A stretch of 64,000 nt of DNA, taken from assembly GCA_023213395.1 (NCBI GenBank), contig CM041465.1, positions 176,397,741-176,461,740 of the forward strand. Reading direction: 5' to 3'. The stretch's first letter is position 1; every line of letters starts with the position of its first letter. This DNA is from Cycas panzhihuaensis (lineage: Eukaryota; Cycadophyta). Below, one piece after another: positions 46,568 through 58,848 of the stretch. The notes beneath the pieces are model-generated. The model worked only from the letters and a program-made list of their open reading frames with translations, was not told where the DNA came from and did not search any database. The position numbers and the translations under genes were made by a program.

Positions 46568-48590
46568 ATTTCCTTCCTTCACTTCAAGAAGTGAGATTTT
46601 TCTCACTTGGTTTTTTTCATTTTATGTGCCCCCCTCCCCTAATGAGGTAAGAGCATTATGAGCTCAGAAAAGGGCTTCATCAAAACTTATTGATGTTTAT
46701 AATCAAGCTAGTCCATTATATAATTCAAATTCCTTATTCTTCTCATCACTTAAGGCCTCTATCATGAAAGTTCCCTTCAAGACTCTATCCTCTCAATTAC
46801 TTGAGAATATGGAATGGTTACTAAAGAGGATAAACTATGATAACCACACTACTAAATCATTGTGCACTAATGAGGTTAAGACATGGTGGCTCAAATCCAT
46901 GATACACCACTTTAAAAATAAACCACTAATAAGGTGAAACTATATTGGGTAATACCTCTAAAAGATTCTAGATATTAACGAGGTTAAATTATGATGTTCT
47001 AATCATAACACATAAGCACACCTAACATGGATCTATTTTAGAGAATTTAGGGAATGCCCTACCTCTAAAAACTAACCCCTAATGAGATAAAGCTATGGTA
47101 GTCTTACTTTAGCATGTATACATTGATTTAGCTATAGTTTCATAATTAGATGGTTAAATATACCCAAAATTTTAAAAAACTAGAAAAATAAAGAAAAGAA
47201 AAGAAAACATAAATTTTAGTTAGTCATTTCATAGCTTTAGATTAGATCTTCTAAGTAGGATTAAACCTATAGTTTGTATTTAAACCTTTTCCTATTGCTC
47301 CACATATCTTACTTTAAACAACCAAACCTTGTCTTCTTAAAACAACTTACAAAATAGTGTAGGTAGCCTAAGTTCTAGGAAAGATCTTTCATGGCAAGGT
47401 TAGTAATATTCATCATCTTATTGCAACCTATTTACAAATCTTTGTCACCGAGGAAAAAAAATATTTCAACATCCTTTGACCGTTTTGGCATGGCTAGGTT
47501 TGGTGCCTTACCTTATTTGTTGTTGGAATTTAATTATGTGATTGTTTTGATTATTGGTTATATGATATGATGCTATGATGAATGTTTAGTGTGTGATTAT
47601 GGTCCCCTCCCCTCCCCACCTTACCCCCCTCCCCCAACTTTTTTGCCTATGATGTATAGATCTTAATGCATATACTTGTATGATACCTTTAAGATCCACT
47701 TTGAGACACTACTCTAACCTTTGTTTCTTATGATTAACCAAGCTTGCATCTTGTTAATAAATCATTTTTGTCATGCTTTTAATTGATAATTTCATTGTCT
47801 TTAACTTTTTATTACTTTTTTCTAACATTTTAATGAAAAAAATTAGCTTGAATTTTATAAGTTTTGATGATTACTTTTTTCACGTTGAAAATATAATTCA
47901 TCATATTTTAGTGTTTCATTGCATTTTTTATGTTGCATGAAAAATATGATGTTATACACAAAACGCAATAATTTTCCCTGATTAATCAAATTTTTTAAAT
48001 ATTATAATTTATTCATAATATTATATTTTATTCAAATGTCATATTTTATGAAGAACATTACATTTTCACTTATGTTTTTTTTTTTTTTTAAATCATCGTG
48101 TTTTTTATTATTTCATATGCAAAAAAAAATAAAGGAAAGCTATTTTGAAACCATTTTTATTACACATTATTACAAATATTTGATTATTTAGTTTTGCAAT
48201 TATCGATGTGATATTTAATAATTAATACTTGAGAGAGAGTTATGTTCCACCCTTCTCCTATGGATTTTTCCATCTTTGGTGTTACACATATGAATCTAGT
48301 GTCTCATAATATTATCTTTCTCTTGTAATTATTATGCTATATTAAAGTGTACATACTTCATTAATTATGCTTGAATGTTTATCATAAATACCTTATAAAT
48401 ATTTATATTTTATTATTGTTTATTATAATTTTATATTGATGAATGTTTCACATATCTATCTGCTTTAATATATTGTCCTATATAACAAATTTTAATATTG
48501 TATTAGATCTTTCATATAAAACATCTAATAAAATTAATAGTAAGATTATAGACCAATAACCTATAAGTTTTCCTTAACTCCTCTCTCTTA
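46568..48590. other. Unassigned flank of Gypsy-1
   Basis: No domain was recognised. It has an inverted copy of tandem repeat B (46790-47110), a small palindrome CACTTCAAGAAGTG near 46588, and a C/T-only stretch near 47604-47640. Confidence 0.5.
46790..47110. repeat. Tandem repeat B in inverted orientation
   Basis: Several units with CTAATGAGGTTAAACTATG-like cores and CCTCTAAAA spacers, the reverse complement of the repeat at 25830-26115, where TTTTAGAGG and CATAGATTAACTTCGTTAAT occur together. Confidence 0.65.
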
Positions 48591-48594
48591 TTTT

Positions 48595-48651
48595 CTCTAT
48601 AAATAGGCTCCTTATTTGTGAAGAAAGGAGGAGAAGAATTTTTGTAATAAA
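48595..48651 (+). promoter_or_regulatory. Possible LTR promoter and poly(A) signal
   Basis: A TATA box CTCTATAAATAG followed 40 bases later by AATAAA, the spacing of a plant LTR U3/R region. The LTR limits are not visible. Confidence 0.35.
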
Positions 48652-50789
48652 ATGATATTAAATTATTGACTCAATCTTTGTAACTCTCACTTGCACCCTT
48701 GGAGAGCTTAATTTAGAGTTTGATTTTAGGCTATTAACTAGAGAGTTTGGAGATTTAGTGTTGTACGTGCTTAAACCTATATTCCTTTCTTACTTTGGCT
48801 ACAACCTCTTTAGCTTTCTTCCCTTATTTATACAAAATTCCTCATGCTTGCTACTTTGTCATTTTCAAGAGTCTATTTTTCACTTGTTAGTCTACTAGAC
48901 AATTGAGTTATAGCATCTCAGAGTTACTATAAGGTAGATATGAGGCACCCCCTCATCTCCCCTTTTAGGTTGGATGGTTGCTGATGAGTTTACTTTGGTT
49001 TTATTAAATTTATTTAATTACTTCATGCTTTAAATCTGAGTAAAATTTTGAGTTATGTTTTGGATAAGAAATGGCTAAAATGTGAGTTTATTTTACTTCT
49101 AAAATAGGATTTAAATTCTAATTTCCTAGACTCAATATAGTTTTATTTGAGATTTAAGTTTTCTTATTAAGGTTCCTACCTATCCCTTACGGAAAATTGC
49201 AAATATAACTAAGGTATTATCAAATTTTCTTTAGGGAGGTGATTGGGTTCATTAAGGGACCCTAAAAGAAATCTTAAGCCCTTATGTATAGGATTTTAAG
49301 TTTCTGATATGTTCTTTTTCCACCAAGATTCTCTAAGTACAACAAAAATATTGTCAAAATTCTAGTAGGAAACTTGCTACTTTGGTCTTTGATTTAATTT
49401 ATGTTTAAAATAAATACTTTTCACACCAACTTGGTTATCTTAAATGGATCTACTTATAGATCATCCTTGGTTCGTAAAAGAGTGAAAGGTGAATAATTCT
49501 TCATCCTTTCATTACTTTAAATTTTCCTTTCTCTATTATACCATCTTCTAGCCTATCTTTATTAACACAGAAAGAAAAGAGGAATAGAATTAGAGATGTC
49601 CATTTCTTTCATGAGATATGACTCTTTATTCTTTAATTATTGAAAGGTTTGAGTGTTTATTTTGTATTAAAAAAAAAGAAAGAAAAGACTCATTATTTTA
49701 CACTTTATTTCTTTAATTAGAAAATGAAAGACAACAGTGGATTAAGGAATTTGTACTACGATAAATATAAGTGTAATAAAAGAATCCAAACATTCTTCCT
49801 AGTGTGTATATCTAAACTTCTCACTCAACTTAAAGAAATAAGAAGGAGAAAGAGGAAGGGACTTATTCATCTAGTTCAAATTTAGTTTTTTTTTCCTTTT
49901 AGTTGCTTAATTCTTTACTATATTCATTTTAAGAAAAAATCATTCATAATATGTATATTAAGTATTTGCTCTTTGAGGGCCCTCTCTAAAATGAGAGGTC
50001 ACATGGGTCTCTATATGGGTTTCATCACTAAGGAAGAGGGGTGACCTTGCACCTCATATGGATTACATCCTCTCATTTTATTATAAATGGGTTAATGATG
50101 GGCAATTATCCTTCTTATACACTTATGCATATAGCTTTGAGAGTTAAGTGAATAATATTTATCTCGATGAAAGTAGTTTCTTCTCATCTTTTTCACATGT
50201 TAGAGTTGAAGAGGCTTATTAGAATCAGATGTAGGAACCTCTATACCTTTTTACATTCATGAAGGTGAAAATATTATCAAAATTCTGATTCCCTAATGTC
50301 TTATACATAATTAGGTTAATCTCATAGTCCAAATTCATTTTCACCTCTCCTCCACATTAGCTCTCTTGATCTTTTAGTTAAGATATCATAGTCTTTTTCC
50401 ATTTTTGTCTTAGGTAGAGTCAGGTTACATAATCTCTTTAGGAGGGTTGGGGTATATAGAGTGTAGAAGGCCTAAGGACATCTATATTTAGGGCAAGGGC
50501 CCTAATGGCTCTCTCATTTTTTGGAGCTGTGCTTATTGTTTACTAGGGAGAAATAACTAGGAATTAATTGCTCTCTTATTTCTTTTAGCTTGATTTGCTT
50601 GATGCTCTCTATTTTGTTGTTAGTTAGAAATTAGTTAGTAGTTAGTTAGATTTTCCTTCTTAGCATACATTTAGGAAACATCACCTTTCCATTTAGAAAT
50701 GAGTGAGGATTTGTCATTATTTCCCCTTAGTTTCCTTTAAGAGGATCTTTCCTCTTATTTGAGATTTTAAAGGAGGGTTTATCCAAACT
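48652..50789. other. Unassigned AT-rich DNA
   Basis: No domain, PBS or LTR pair was recognised. It may include the lost 3' part of Copia-C. Confidence 0.5.
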
Positions 50790-50932
50790 AAACTAGATAT
50801 TTATGCAATTCTATCATACCAATCCCTAAGGGATTATTTGAGGCCATAAAGAGACCTTTTAAGTTTATAAACTAACCTAAGATAAAAACCAAAACTATAT
50901 GGTTGAGTCATGTAAATCTCTTCAACTGAATC
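50790..50932 (-). pseudogene. Copia-C reverse transcriptase, 3' part
   Basis: The minus strand reads SVEEIYMTQPYSFGFYLR and VYKLKRSLYGLK, then a stop and SLRDWYDRIA: the segment that follows the AFLNG motif in copia RT. It completes the RT piece at 60386-61000; Copia-B is inserted between them. Similarity to pol ends near 50790. Confidence 0.8.
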
Positions 50933-51144
50933 TATTAGAGAAATAATGTTCTATCTTTTGTATTCTAAAGATTCTTAAGGTAAAGTTGAGAGTTATGTAT
51001 CTAACCCCTCCTTAATATATTATTGACACTTAGACAACATGCACTAGCCTCTTTATATACATATGATATATTTATATGAGAGTTTCTCTCTCCTCATTAT
51101 TGCATTGAGCCATTGTCTTATCAAATTCATTAAGTGTTCTAACA
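50933..51144 (+). repeat. 5' LTR of Copia-B
   Basis: 212 bp, starting TATTAGAG (TG changed to TA) and ending GTTCTAACA, followed directly by the PBS. Confidence 0.88.
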
Positions 51145-51156
51145 TGGTATTAGAGC
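51145..51156 (+). other. Primer-binding site of Copia-B
   Basis: TGGTATTAGAGC, one C-to-T change from the initiator-Met-type site. Confidence 0.9.
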
Positions 51157-51979
51157 ATGTCTGCAAATCTAACCTGTCTAATATTTAATCCTAGTGAGAA
51201 AAAAATTGAGAAATTTGATTAGAATAAAGTGTGTTTGGTTTGATTAAGAAGAAAATGATACAATACGATATCATTTATAGTAGTATAATATAATATAGAA
51301 CCATAAGGAACTATACAGATTTGATTTTTCATAGTGTTTAGAATTAGACAAAATTTAGTGGGTAGACTCATCTTGGTAAGGAGATTAATCTATTCTAAAG
51401 GCTTAAACTTAAATTCTTGATGGTTAAGAAACAACACATAGTTTTATAGTGTGCACTCATTCCAATCTTAATTCATAGATTTCTCTCAAATCTCTAAATT
51501 TTGGGGGGCAAAATTAGACATAAAATCTTTGTTTCCTTAAGATATTTCATTTGGATATAAGTTTGTATAATTTCACTAAGTATTTGAAAAGATATAATAA
51601 ATTTTATATCAAAAAAATCTTACATAGTTATACCTTTTTAGGGCTATTATTGAAGAATCTAAAAGGAATTCCTTAAAAAAATTTATAGACCTTAAGAGTA
51701 TAAAACATTAAATTTAATTTGAGATCATTTTGTTTTTATTTTATACATTTATACTTCTTTCATATAAATTTGTATAGTTGTATGACCATGTGGCCAAAAC
51801 ATAGTCTACTAGTCTTTTCTTCTATTTGATCTCAAAATATTAAATATTCACTTAGAATGGCCTTAGTTTTTTCCCTCAGAGAAGCTAATAAATTTACAAG
51901 ACAAAATTATAGCATATCCACACTCAAAATGTAAGGTCTTTTAATGGTAAAAAATCCATAGGATATAGTCACAGGAAAG
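51157..51979 (+). other. Leader and decayed gag start of Copia-B
   Basis: No clear protein until about 52 kb; stops in all frames. Confidence 0.5.
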
Positions 51980-52740
51980 GAGACTAAACTCTCATATATA
52001 GGGGATATAATTAGTTGGGAAGAGAGGGATAGAATGGCCACATAGGTTCTATCCCCACCTCTTTAGTAGCTTGAAAAATTCTAGCCTTGCTATATAACCA
52101 AAAGAATGAAGCATATATTATATCTCTTAGAGAATAGTTGTATAGGGTCAATCTTAAAGAAGGAGAAAGAGTATCAAATTTTATAACTAAAATGGATGAG
52201 ATTAAAAATGATGTAATTTCTAGAGGCAAAACTTTAACTAGCTCTAAACTTGTTTATTTAACAATCAACAAATTACCAAAATCATTTAGCACTATGGTAA
52301 ATACACTTACCATAGGTGGACATACAATAAATATACCCTTTGACATGTTGATAGGGCATATGCTATAATAAGAATAAAGGAACAAAAGAAATGAAAAAAA
52401 ACTCGACATTAAGAAAGCACTCATCTCAAAGCTCAGTCTAGAAAGTGAGGGATGATATAGAAATATGATGAGAGGATGTAATAGAATTACCATAGGATAT
52501 CCTAGATTTCCAACCAAATCATCCTAGTCTCCAAAAGAATGAGGAAGATCTCCATGGGGATCAAAAGGAAGAGGTAGATCTATACTTAAAGAATCTAGAG
52601 AATGTTTTCATTATGGAAGGTATGGGCACCTAACTAATGATTTTAGAATGTAAAATTTACTAAATTCTTATTATTTTGGAAGAATGGGGTACTCTTCAGA
52701 TTACTACCCACAAATGCAAGTTAACATTTAAAGAGGGAAG
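51980..52740 (+). pseudogene. Copia-B gag
   Basis: The clearest part is 52138-52368: LKEGERVSNFITKMDEIKND, then LVYLTINKLPKSF, typical of copia Gag (UBN2-like). The zinc knuckle near 52594-52640 (ECFHYGRYGHLTNDF) has two of its three Cys replaced by Tyr and Phe. Non-functional. Confidence 0.85.
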
Positions 52741-52779
52741 AGATTAGAAGAAAACTACAACCATGAATAAGTAGAATAA

Positions 52780-54226
52780 GAAGAGGAAGAAACTGCCTTT
52801 ATCATAGCTCTTTCCATGTGTACTAACAAAAATGAAGATCAGTACATAGACTTAGGGGCATTAAATCATATGACTAGAGAGAAGAATGGTTTGAAATATT
52901 TAGGCCATACTTCATTAACAAGACCATGGAGCTTGGTAATAACTTTCCTTTACAAATTAAAGAGAAAGGGACTATTGCTATCTTAATTGAGGATAAAATC
53001 AAAAAAATTGGAGAAGTTCTTTATGTACCTATCCTAAAAAGAAATCTCTTATCTATATCCTAGTTAAGGAAAAAGAGACTCAAAGTTAATTTTAATGAAT
53101 ATGGAAGTTCTCATATTCATGACATGAAAAATAATAGAATTATAATTATAAACAAAGTAGAAATTGATAATCTTTATAATTTGATTTCGACTCCTATTCT
53201 TCCTATTCATTTTGTAAAATCTCTTACTATTAATAGCACCACTAATGAAATTTAGCATTTTGAGTATGGACATATTACAAATAGATGATTGAAATTATTA
53301 AAGAATTATAATATAGTGGATGGTTTGTCTAAAATGTCTTTTGAATCCCTTATGTGCAAAAGTTGTATAATGGGTAAGCAATAGAGTTCCTTTCCAACAA
53401 AGCACATGGAAAGCATACAATAATTAGAATTAATTCATATTGATTTATATGGGCCAATAACACCAAATTCAATAAGTGGAGCTAAGTACTTCCTCATCTT
53501 CATTGATGATTTCTTTAAAAAAACTTAAGTTTATTTTCTTTCCAATAAGTCATAAGTCTTAGACTACTTCAAAGAATTCAAAGCATAGGTTGAGTTAGAG
53601 AGTGAATGCAAGATTAAGATTCTTTGGTATAATAGATGAGGATAATATAATTCAAATAACTTCTATTGTTTTTATAAAATAAATAAGATAAATAAATAGA
53701 TAACTACCCCATATACACCATAATCAAATGGAGTAGTTGAACATATGAACAGAGCAATAATGGAGATGGCATGAAGCATGATAAGTAAAAGGGCATTAAT
53801 AAAGACATATTAGGTAGAAGAAATCAACACAGTAGTGTACCTTATCAATAGAATCTTTACTCAAACTATGGATAAGATAACCCCTAAAGAGGTATAGACT
53901 AGTAGAAAGCCAAATGTAAGTCATTTTAAAATCTTTGGTAGTAAATCTTATGTTCACATTTTTTATAAGAAAAAACTAAGCTATATGATAAAAGCACATA
54001 ATACATAATGATTGGATATAGTAGAAAATCTAAAGTATATAGATACATAAATCCAAAAATAAATAGGATCTATGCTAGTAGAGATGAAACTTTTGATGAA
54101 TTGATAAATAAAAAAGAAAAGATAGAGTATAGACAAATTGAAGGAGGTACACAAGTGCATGTACTAGTTGGAGAAGTCTCTAAAATCACTACTACAAAAA
54201 ATGATATATTAAATAGTGAGCTTTAA
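52780..54226 (+). pseudogene. Copia-B protease and integrase
   Basis: Protease: YIDLGALNHMTREKNG near 52845 (usual DSGAS changed to DLGAL). GAG-pre-integrase: HFEYGHITN, then MCKSCIMGKQ near 53355. Integrase core: first Asp in LIHIDLYGPI near 53430, then FLIFIDDFFKKT; the second-Asp region is damaged near 53620; SNGVVEHMNRAIMEMA with the Glu is near 53735. It ends with NVSHFKIFGSKSYVH and MIGYSRKSKVYRYI. Many stops, mostly at Trp or Gln positions. Confidence 0.88.
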
Positions 54227-54439
54227 GAATAAAATGAGCAAAGCATCCCATAATAACATCAATTATTTAAAAAAGAGTAAAACATTTTTGAAGAATAACA
54301 AAACTCCTCTCAAAGTAGCAGTTATGAATCTTTAAAAGGAGTACCCAAGATGTATATTGAAACTCTTAAAGAATCAAAAGGTAATTTGTTTGAACAAAGG
54401 ACTAGGTCATATAGACACCAAAGCCCAATGTGATCTATT

Positions 54440-54679
54440 GAACCATAAAATTATTTAGAATCTTGTGATTATATAGAATGGAAGGAATCCATGGATGTAG
54501 AAATTAGTTTAATCAGAAAGAATAATACCTAGGAATTAGTGGATGCTCCTACAAATAAACCCATCATTGATTACAAGTGGGTTTACAAGATGAAAGAAAA
54601 ATTTGATAGTATAGTTAAAAGATATAAGGCAAGAATAGTTGCAAAAGGTTATACTCAAATAGAAGGAATAGATTATAAG
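54440..54679 (+). pseudogene. Copia-B reverse transcriptase, N-terminal part
   Basis: Reads ELVDAPTNKPIIDYKWVYKM and ARIVAKGYTQIEGIDYK, then is cut by a non-coding LTR element. The domain resumes at 58849 with ETFSLVVKLITI. Confidence 0.9.
54675..54679. repeat. Target-site duplication ATAAG (left)
   Basis: Perfect match to ATAAG at 58844-58848, flanking the 54680-58843 element. Confidence 0.93.
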
Positions 54680-55001
54680 TGTTAAAATATATGACTATAC
54701 CACCTAATATAAAGTGGGCCTCCTATTTTTATGCCTAATTATGTGGAGGAATATCCTTGATTGTGGTGACCTAATGGATGTAATTATAATTATATTTGGC
54801 ACTTTAGATATATAAATATAGATCAAATTCTATCTTTATAATATATCATTTTATCATAATATGATTATTATTTATTTATGGGTTTTCACATGTAAGGGTT
54901 TCCCATAATAATTCGGTATCATGTGTATCTACTTCTGTTTATTATCTGCCTGATGTGAAAGATCATGTCGACCTTGTTTACTTCAATTGTGTTTTCTAAC
55001 A
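54680..55001 (+). repeat. 5' LTR of the LARD-like element
   Basis: 322 bp, TGTTAAAATATATGAC to GTTTTCTAACA. It contains the GGGTTTTCAC...GGGTTTCCCAT boxes common in plant copia LTRs. Confidence 0.94.
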
Positions 55002-55013
55002 TGGTATCAGACC
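55002..55013 (+). other. Primer-binding site of the LARD-like element
   Basis: TGGTATCAGACC, one mismatch from the initiator-Met-type site, directly after the LTR. Confidence 0.92.
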
Positions 55014-55595
55014 ATGTAGGTCATGCATAGGTAGATGTATATTGTCTAAGGTCTAATCGATAGTGCCAGTTCATGTTGGCTTGCCCTTAGTAGATTGGCA
55101 TGCCTAATAACCTTACAGGATAGCCATGGTATGCAGATGATCAATAGTGGATCTCGGGTGCCTTATATCCTTATTTACAGGTGCTTTGAGCCATATGGCA
55201 GTGTGAAGATGAGTTCTAACTTCGTTGACTTTGTTGCCAACCATGCGAGTGTTATTTGAGCCTTTTGAAGGTGCTGGATCTCTATTTGATACTACCACTG
55301 AGTTTGCATACCTTAGAGATGATTGCTAGCCCTCTATTGCCAGTGGAGAGTGTATAAACCCTAGAAGGCTCGTTGTAATATTGTGAAGTCATATTATGGT
55401 CAAATAAAAAAGGTATACTCAATATATTTAATCTCCCATGAATAATGCTTAGGGTTTGATTAAATTTTTCTAGCTATGTAGATATATATTTTAGCAGTTG
55501 TTGGAAGCTTGAGTGCATGTATATCACCTTGCGTGTTAATTTTATTTAGCTACCTAAGTAATGGTGATTGTGTCAACCTCTATGATCTGCATTGA

Positions 55596-55663
<68 letters not shown>

Positions 55664-58513
55664 CAACCGTCGGTCTAGTCTTGCATGATGGTGTTATACC
55701 TCTGTGCCACTAGTGCAATCGTGTTTTATTCACTGAAATCACTCCTTTGTATTATATTCACCTTCGCCTAGCCAGCCATAGATATATCAATCATATATTG
55801 ATATTTATGTAGATATTTATCATCCCAATTGATTATATATTACTCACTTTAATGTATTTAATCGCACACTACCCAGATAAAATCATTATTTAATTGTTCA
55901 TTCTCTTTCAGTGATTATATTTAAGTCACCCAGTTTTCAGCTCTATGTATTATCTTGTCACCCATGATATATACATTACAGTACACCTGTCAGTTATTTG
56001 TTGTTTTTATTGCTCTTGTATTTATAGTCTGCATTATTAATATGCAGTCATTATTTTTCTTTGAAGATGTAGTTGTTTAAATATTATATCATTGCCCTTT
56101 ATTATTGTATTATGCTATCTATGTGATATTGGCATCTACATATACTAGTTAGTATCCCTATTTGTATTGAACATGACTGTTGATATTTCTTTAGCCGTGT
56201 GATATACATTTTCACATCGCTGGTTTTTTATATTGTCATTGGCATGCCATCGAATATTATTGCCTGAATAATACAAGTAGCCTCTTTTATATATTTTATA
56301 TATTGAATCTCCCTACATTATAATTAGTTCACCCCATTGATTATTATTCACCCACTAATTTTGTATTAAGATTTCATTAATCATTAGTTTTTATAAAGTT
56401 GTCATATATAATATGTTATATACACAGTTAAGTCTTTGGCGTTGAATGATTTCCATATTACTTTAAGTTATCAATTGTTAATGAAGTCACTTGCCTTGTA
56501 ATTGCACCATGCCATTTTATTAAAGTCATTCACTTTATTATTAAGTATGGTTTTATTTGTAATGGCATAAATATAGTGATGTTTGAAGGTGAAGTAAGTG
56601 CCTTTTTGGTATTATGGTGGTGACTGTATAAGTGACTTTGAGGTATTGGATTATTTCTCTTGCATCGAGTTGATGAAGTGGCAAATAATCTTTATTGCAT
56701 GTGATTATATGACAAAGTTTAATAGGTGAGAGTAGGTGACATGATACTTATTTGTTGGGTGATATTAGAGGTATGGGGCTATAGTTTGAGGTTCTCTTGT
56801 ATGTGTTTACATAGGAGAGCTAGTGAGGTGAATTGATACTCTCTAGTAAATATTTTACGTAGGGAAGTTTATGGGCAAAGAAGGGCGATGATGTGGTACT
56901 TATTACATGTGATTACATGGCAAATTTTGGGCATATGTTGTGATGTTTTAAAGGCGATGAATGGGCAATGATGGGCGAGATTAGGCATAGAAGGGTGAAG
57001 AATGAATGAGATACCTTAAATTGTAACTTATTATAAACTATGTTATTGATTGAATGTGGCATTGATCATTGCACAAAGTTAGCGAAATAAGTGATTGATT
57101 TTGTGTAAAAAGAGTGATTTATTCAGTTATATTCGAGTTCAGTTACATCAGATGTATATGAGGTGATGAAGTTCATAATTTACTTGTATAAATAGTTGTT
57201 GGACCATTATACTTTGTTAGTTAGACTATTAGCATGAGGTGTGTGGCTTGTTTTGATGTTGGTCCAACATGGATGCATATCTGAATAAGTTTAATGTGGA
57301 ACCCAGATATAGTATTTGATAAAATTAAAGTGTAAATAGAAAGTTCTAAGATGAGATGCCTTAAATTAGTAATTCCTTTATCATGGTATGTTCAATTGGC
57401 CTGTAAGGTTGTATTACAAGTGAATATCATGATGCAGATGGTGAGGTTAGTGCATGTTATGGTTTGCTTCCCATGTTTTGATGGTAGAAGCTATTGCAGA
57501 CAGGTATGGGTACCCTTATTGTGATTATTCATGGCATACTTTCCCCTCATGTTTTGTATTTGGACCAAGTTATAAGCCTCCCATTTATTTACCTTAGTGC
57601 ATTGGAGTGCACACATCTTAGATGAAGATTACAACAGCAAGATTGTAAGCATTTGAAGCATATTAATTGTTCAGCTTATAAATAATATGATCTATAGGGG
57701 AAATGCATGTGATCAGTCTAGATGTCATAGCATTGTTGACTTATCATGCTAAGTGTCATTTGGTTACAGGTTTTATCCTTCATTATTTCACTTTTATGAG
57801 TCATTATTCAGTAGGTATAGAGGTTTGTTTGCCTAACATTGTACTTGAGATAGAAGCAGGATTTAGTGACAAATTGATGATGAGGAGTTCTTAAATGATG
57901 AGATATGGATTGTAACCCCATGTTCTGTTAATAGTTAAAGATATGTAGGATGATGAAAGATCATGGATCAGCATGCCAGTCAAAGATTGAGATAGATACC
58001 GACATTACAGTGAGTACAGATTCACAATGGAGAGCTATATTCAAGTAAAATCCTAGTCAGTTTACAAGTATTAAAGACTTGTTATGTAGGTGATCTATAG
58101 CAAGAAGAAGGGCTAAGGTATGATGAGATATTTAGCACTAGTCTCTATGTTCATTGGTCTATTTGATCTTTACTTCAGTAGCTTCAAATAGTTGGGTATC
58201 ATATCGTATCATATTAGTGTTCCTTAATGAAGACTTGAAGAGGTAATTCACATGGTTTAGGTGGCTCATCCTCTTGGTTTAGTTAGAGGAATATGGCTGA
58301 ATTGAATGGATAACATGTTAGGTGTAGAGAGAGATGTATGGTTGCAAGTCTATTGGAGTCATATCCAAAGAATTGAGCACATACAAGGCATGGCACCATT
58401 ACATCCGATTGAAGATTGCTACATTGACGCTTGTGTATATTGGGTTGAGTAAGGTTATCCTTGAGAGGGGATTTATTCCCAATGATAATCCTTATTGCCC
58501 CATATTTACATTT
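55014..58513 (+). other. Non-coding interior of the LARD-like element
   Basis: Short open frames at 57703-57894 and 58334-58549 do not resemble Gag, Pol or any family I know. A pair of related blocks containing CATGTGATTAYATGRCAAA lies near 56695 and 56918. Confidence 0.7.
55599..55661. repeat. (TA)n microsatellite
   Basis: About 31 TA dinucleotides inside the LARD-like element. Confidence 0.97.
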
Positions 58514-58521
58514 AGAGGGGA
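58514..58521 (+). other. Polypurine tract of the LARD-like element
   Basis: AGAGGGGA directly before the right LTR. Confidence 0.88.
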
Positions 58522-58843
58522 TGTTAAAATATATGACAATACTACCTAATGTAAAGTGGGCCTTCTATTTTTATGCCTAATTATGTGGAGGAATATCCTT
58601 GATTATGGTGAGCTAATGGATGTAATTATAATTATATTTGGTACTTTAGATCTATAAATATAGATCAAACTCCATCTTTGTAATATATCATTTTTTCATA
58701 ATGTGATTATTATTCATTTATGGGTTTTCACCCGTAAGGGTTTCCCATGACAATTTGGTGTCACGTGTATCTACTTCTGCTTGTTATCTGCCTGATATGA
58801 AAGATCCTGTTGACCTTATTTGCTTCAGTTACGTTTTCTAATA
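58522..58843 (+). repeat. 3' LTR of the LARD-like element
   Basis: 322 bp, TGTTAAAATATATGAC to GTTTTCTAATA, followed by the target duplication ATAAG. Confidence 0.94.
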
Positions 58844-58848
58844 ATAAG

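Larger units (their letters stand above)
54680..58843 (+). mobile_element. Non-coding LTR retrotransposon (LARD-like)
   Basis: 4164 bp with 322-bp LTRs, a PBS after the left LTR, a polypurine tract before the right one and a perfect ATAAG target duplication. The 3.5-kb interior shows no gag or pol on either strand, only AT-rich sequence with a long TA tract and loose internal repeats. It must have moved with proteins from another element. The initiator-Met-type PBS and 5-bp duplication point to a copia helper. The LTRs differ at about 32 of 322 positions by hand (about 10%). Inserted in Copia-B RT. Confidence 0.93.

Noticed and set aside
58334-58549. 71-codon open frame inside the LARD-like element.
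   Set aside because: No resemblance to Gag, Pol or a known family, and it runs into the LTR. Expected by chance.
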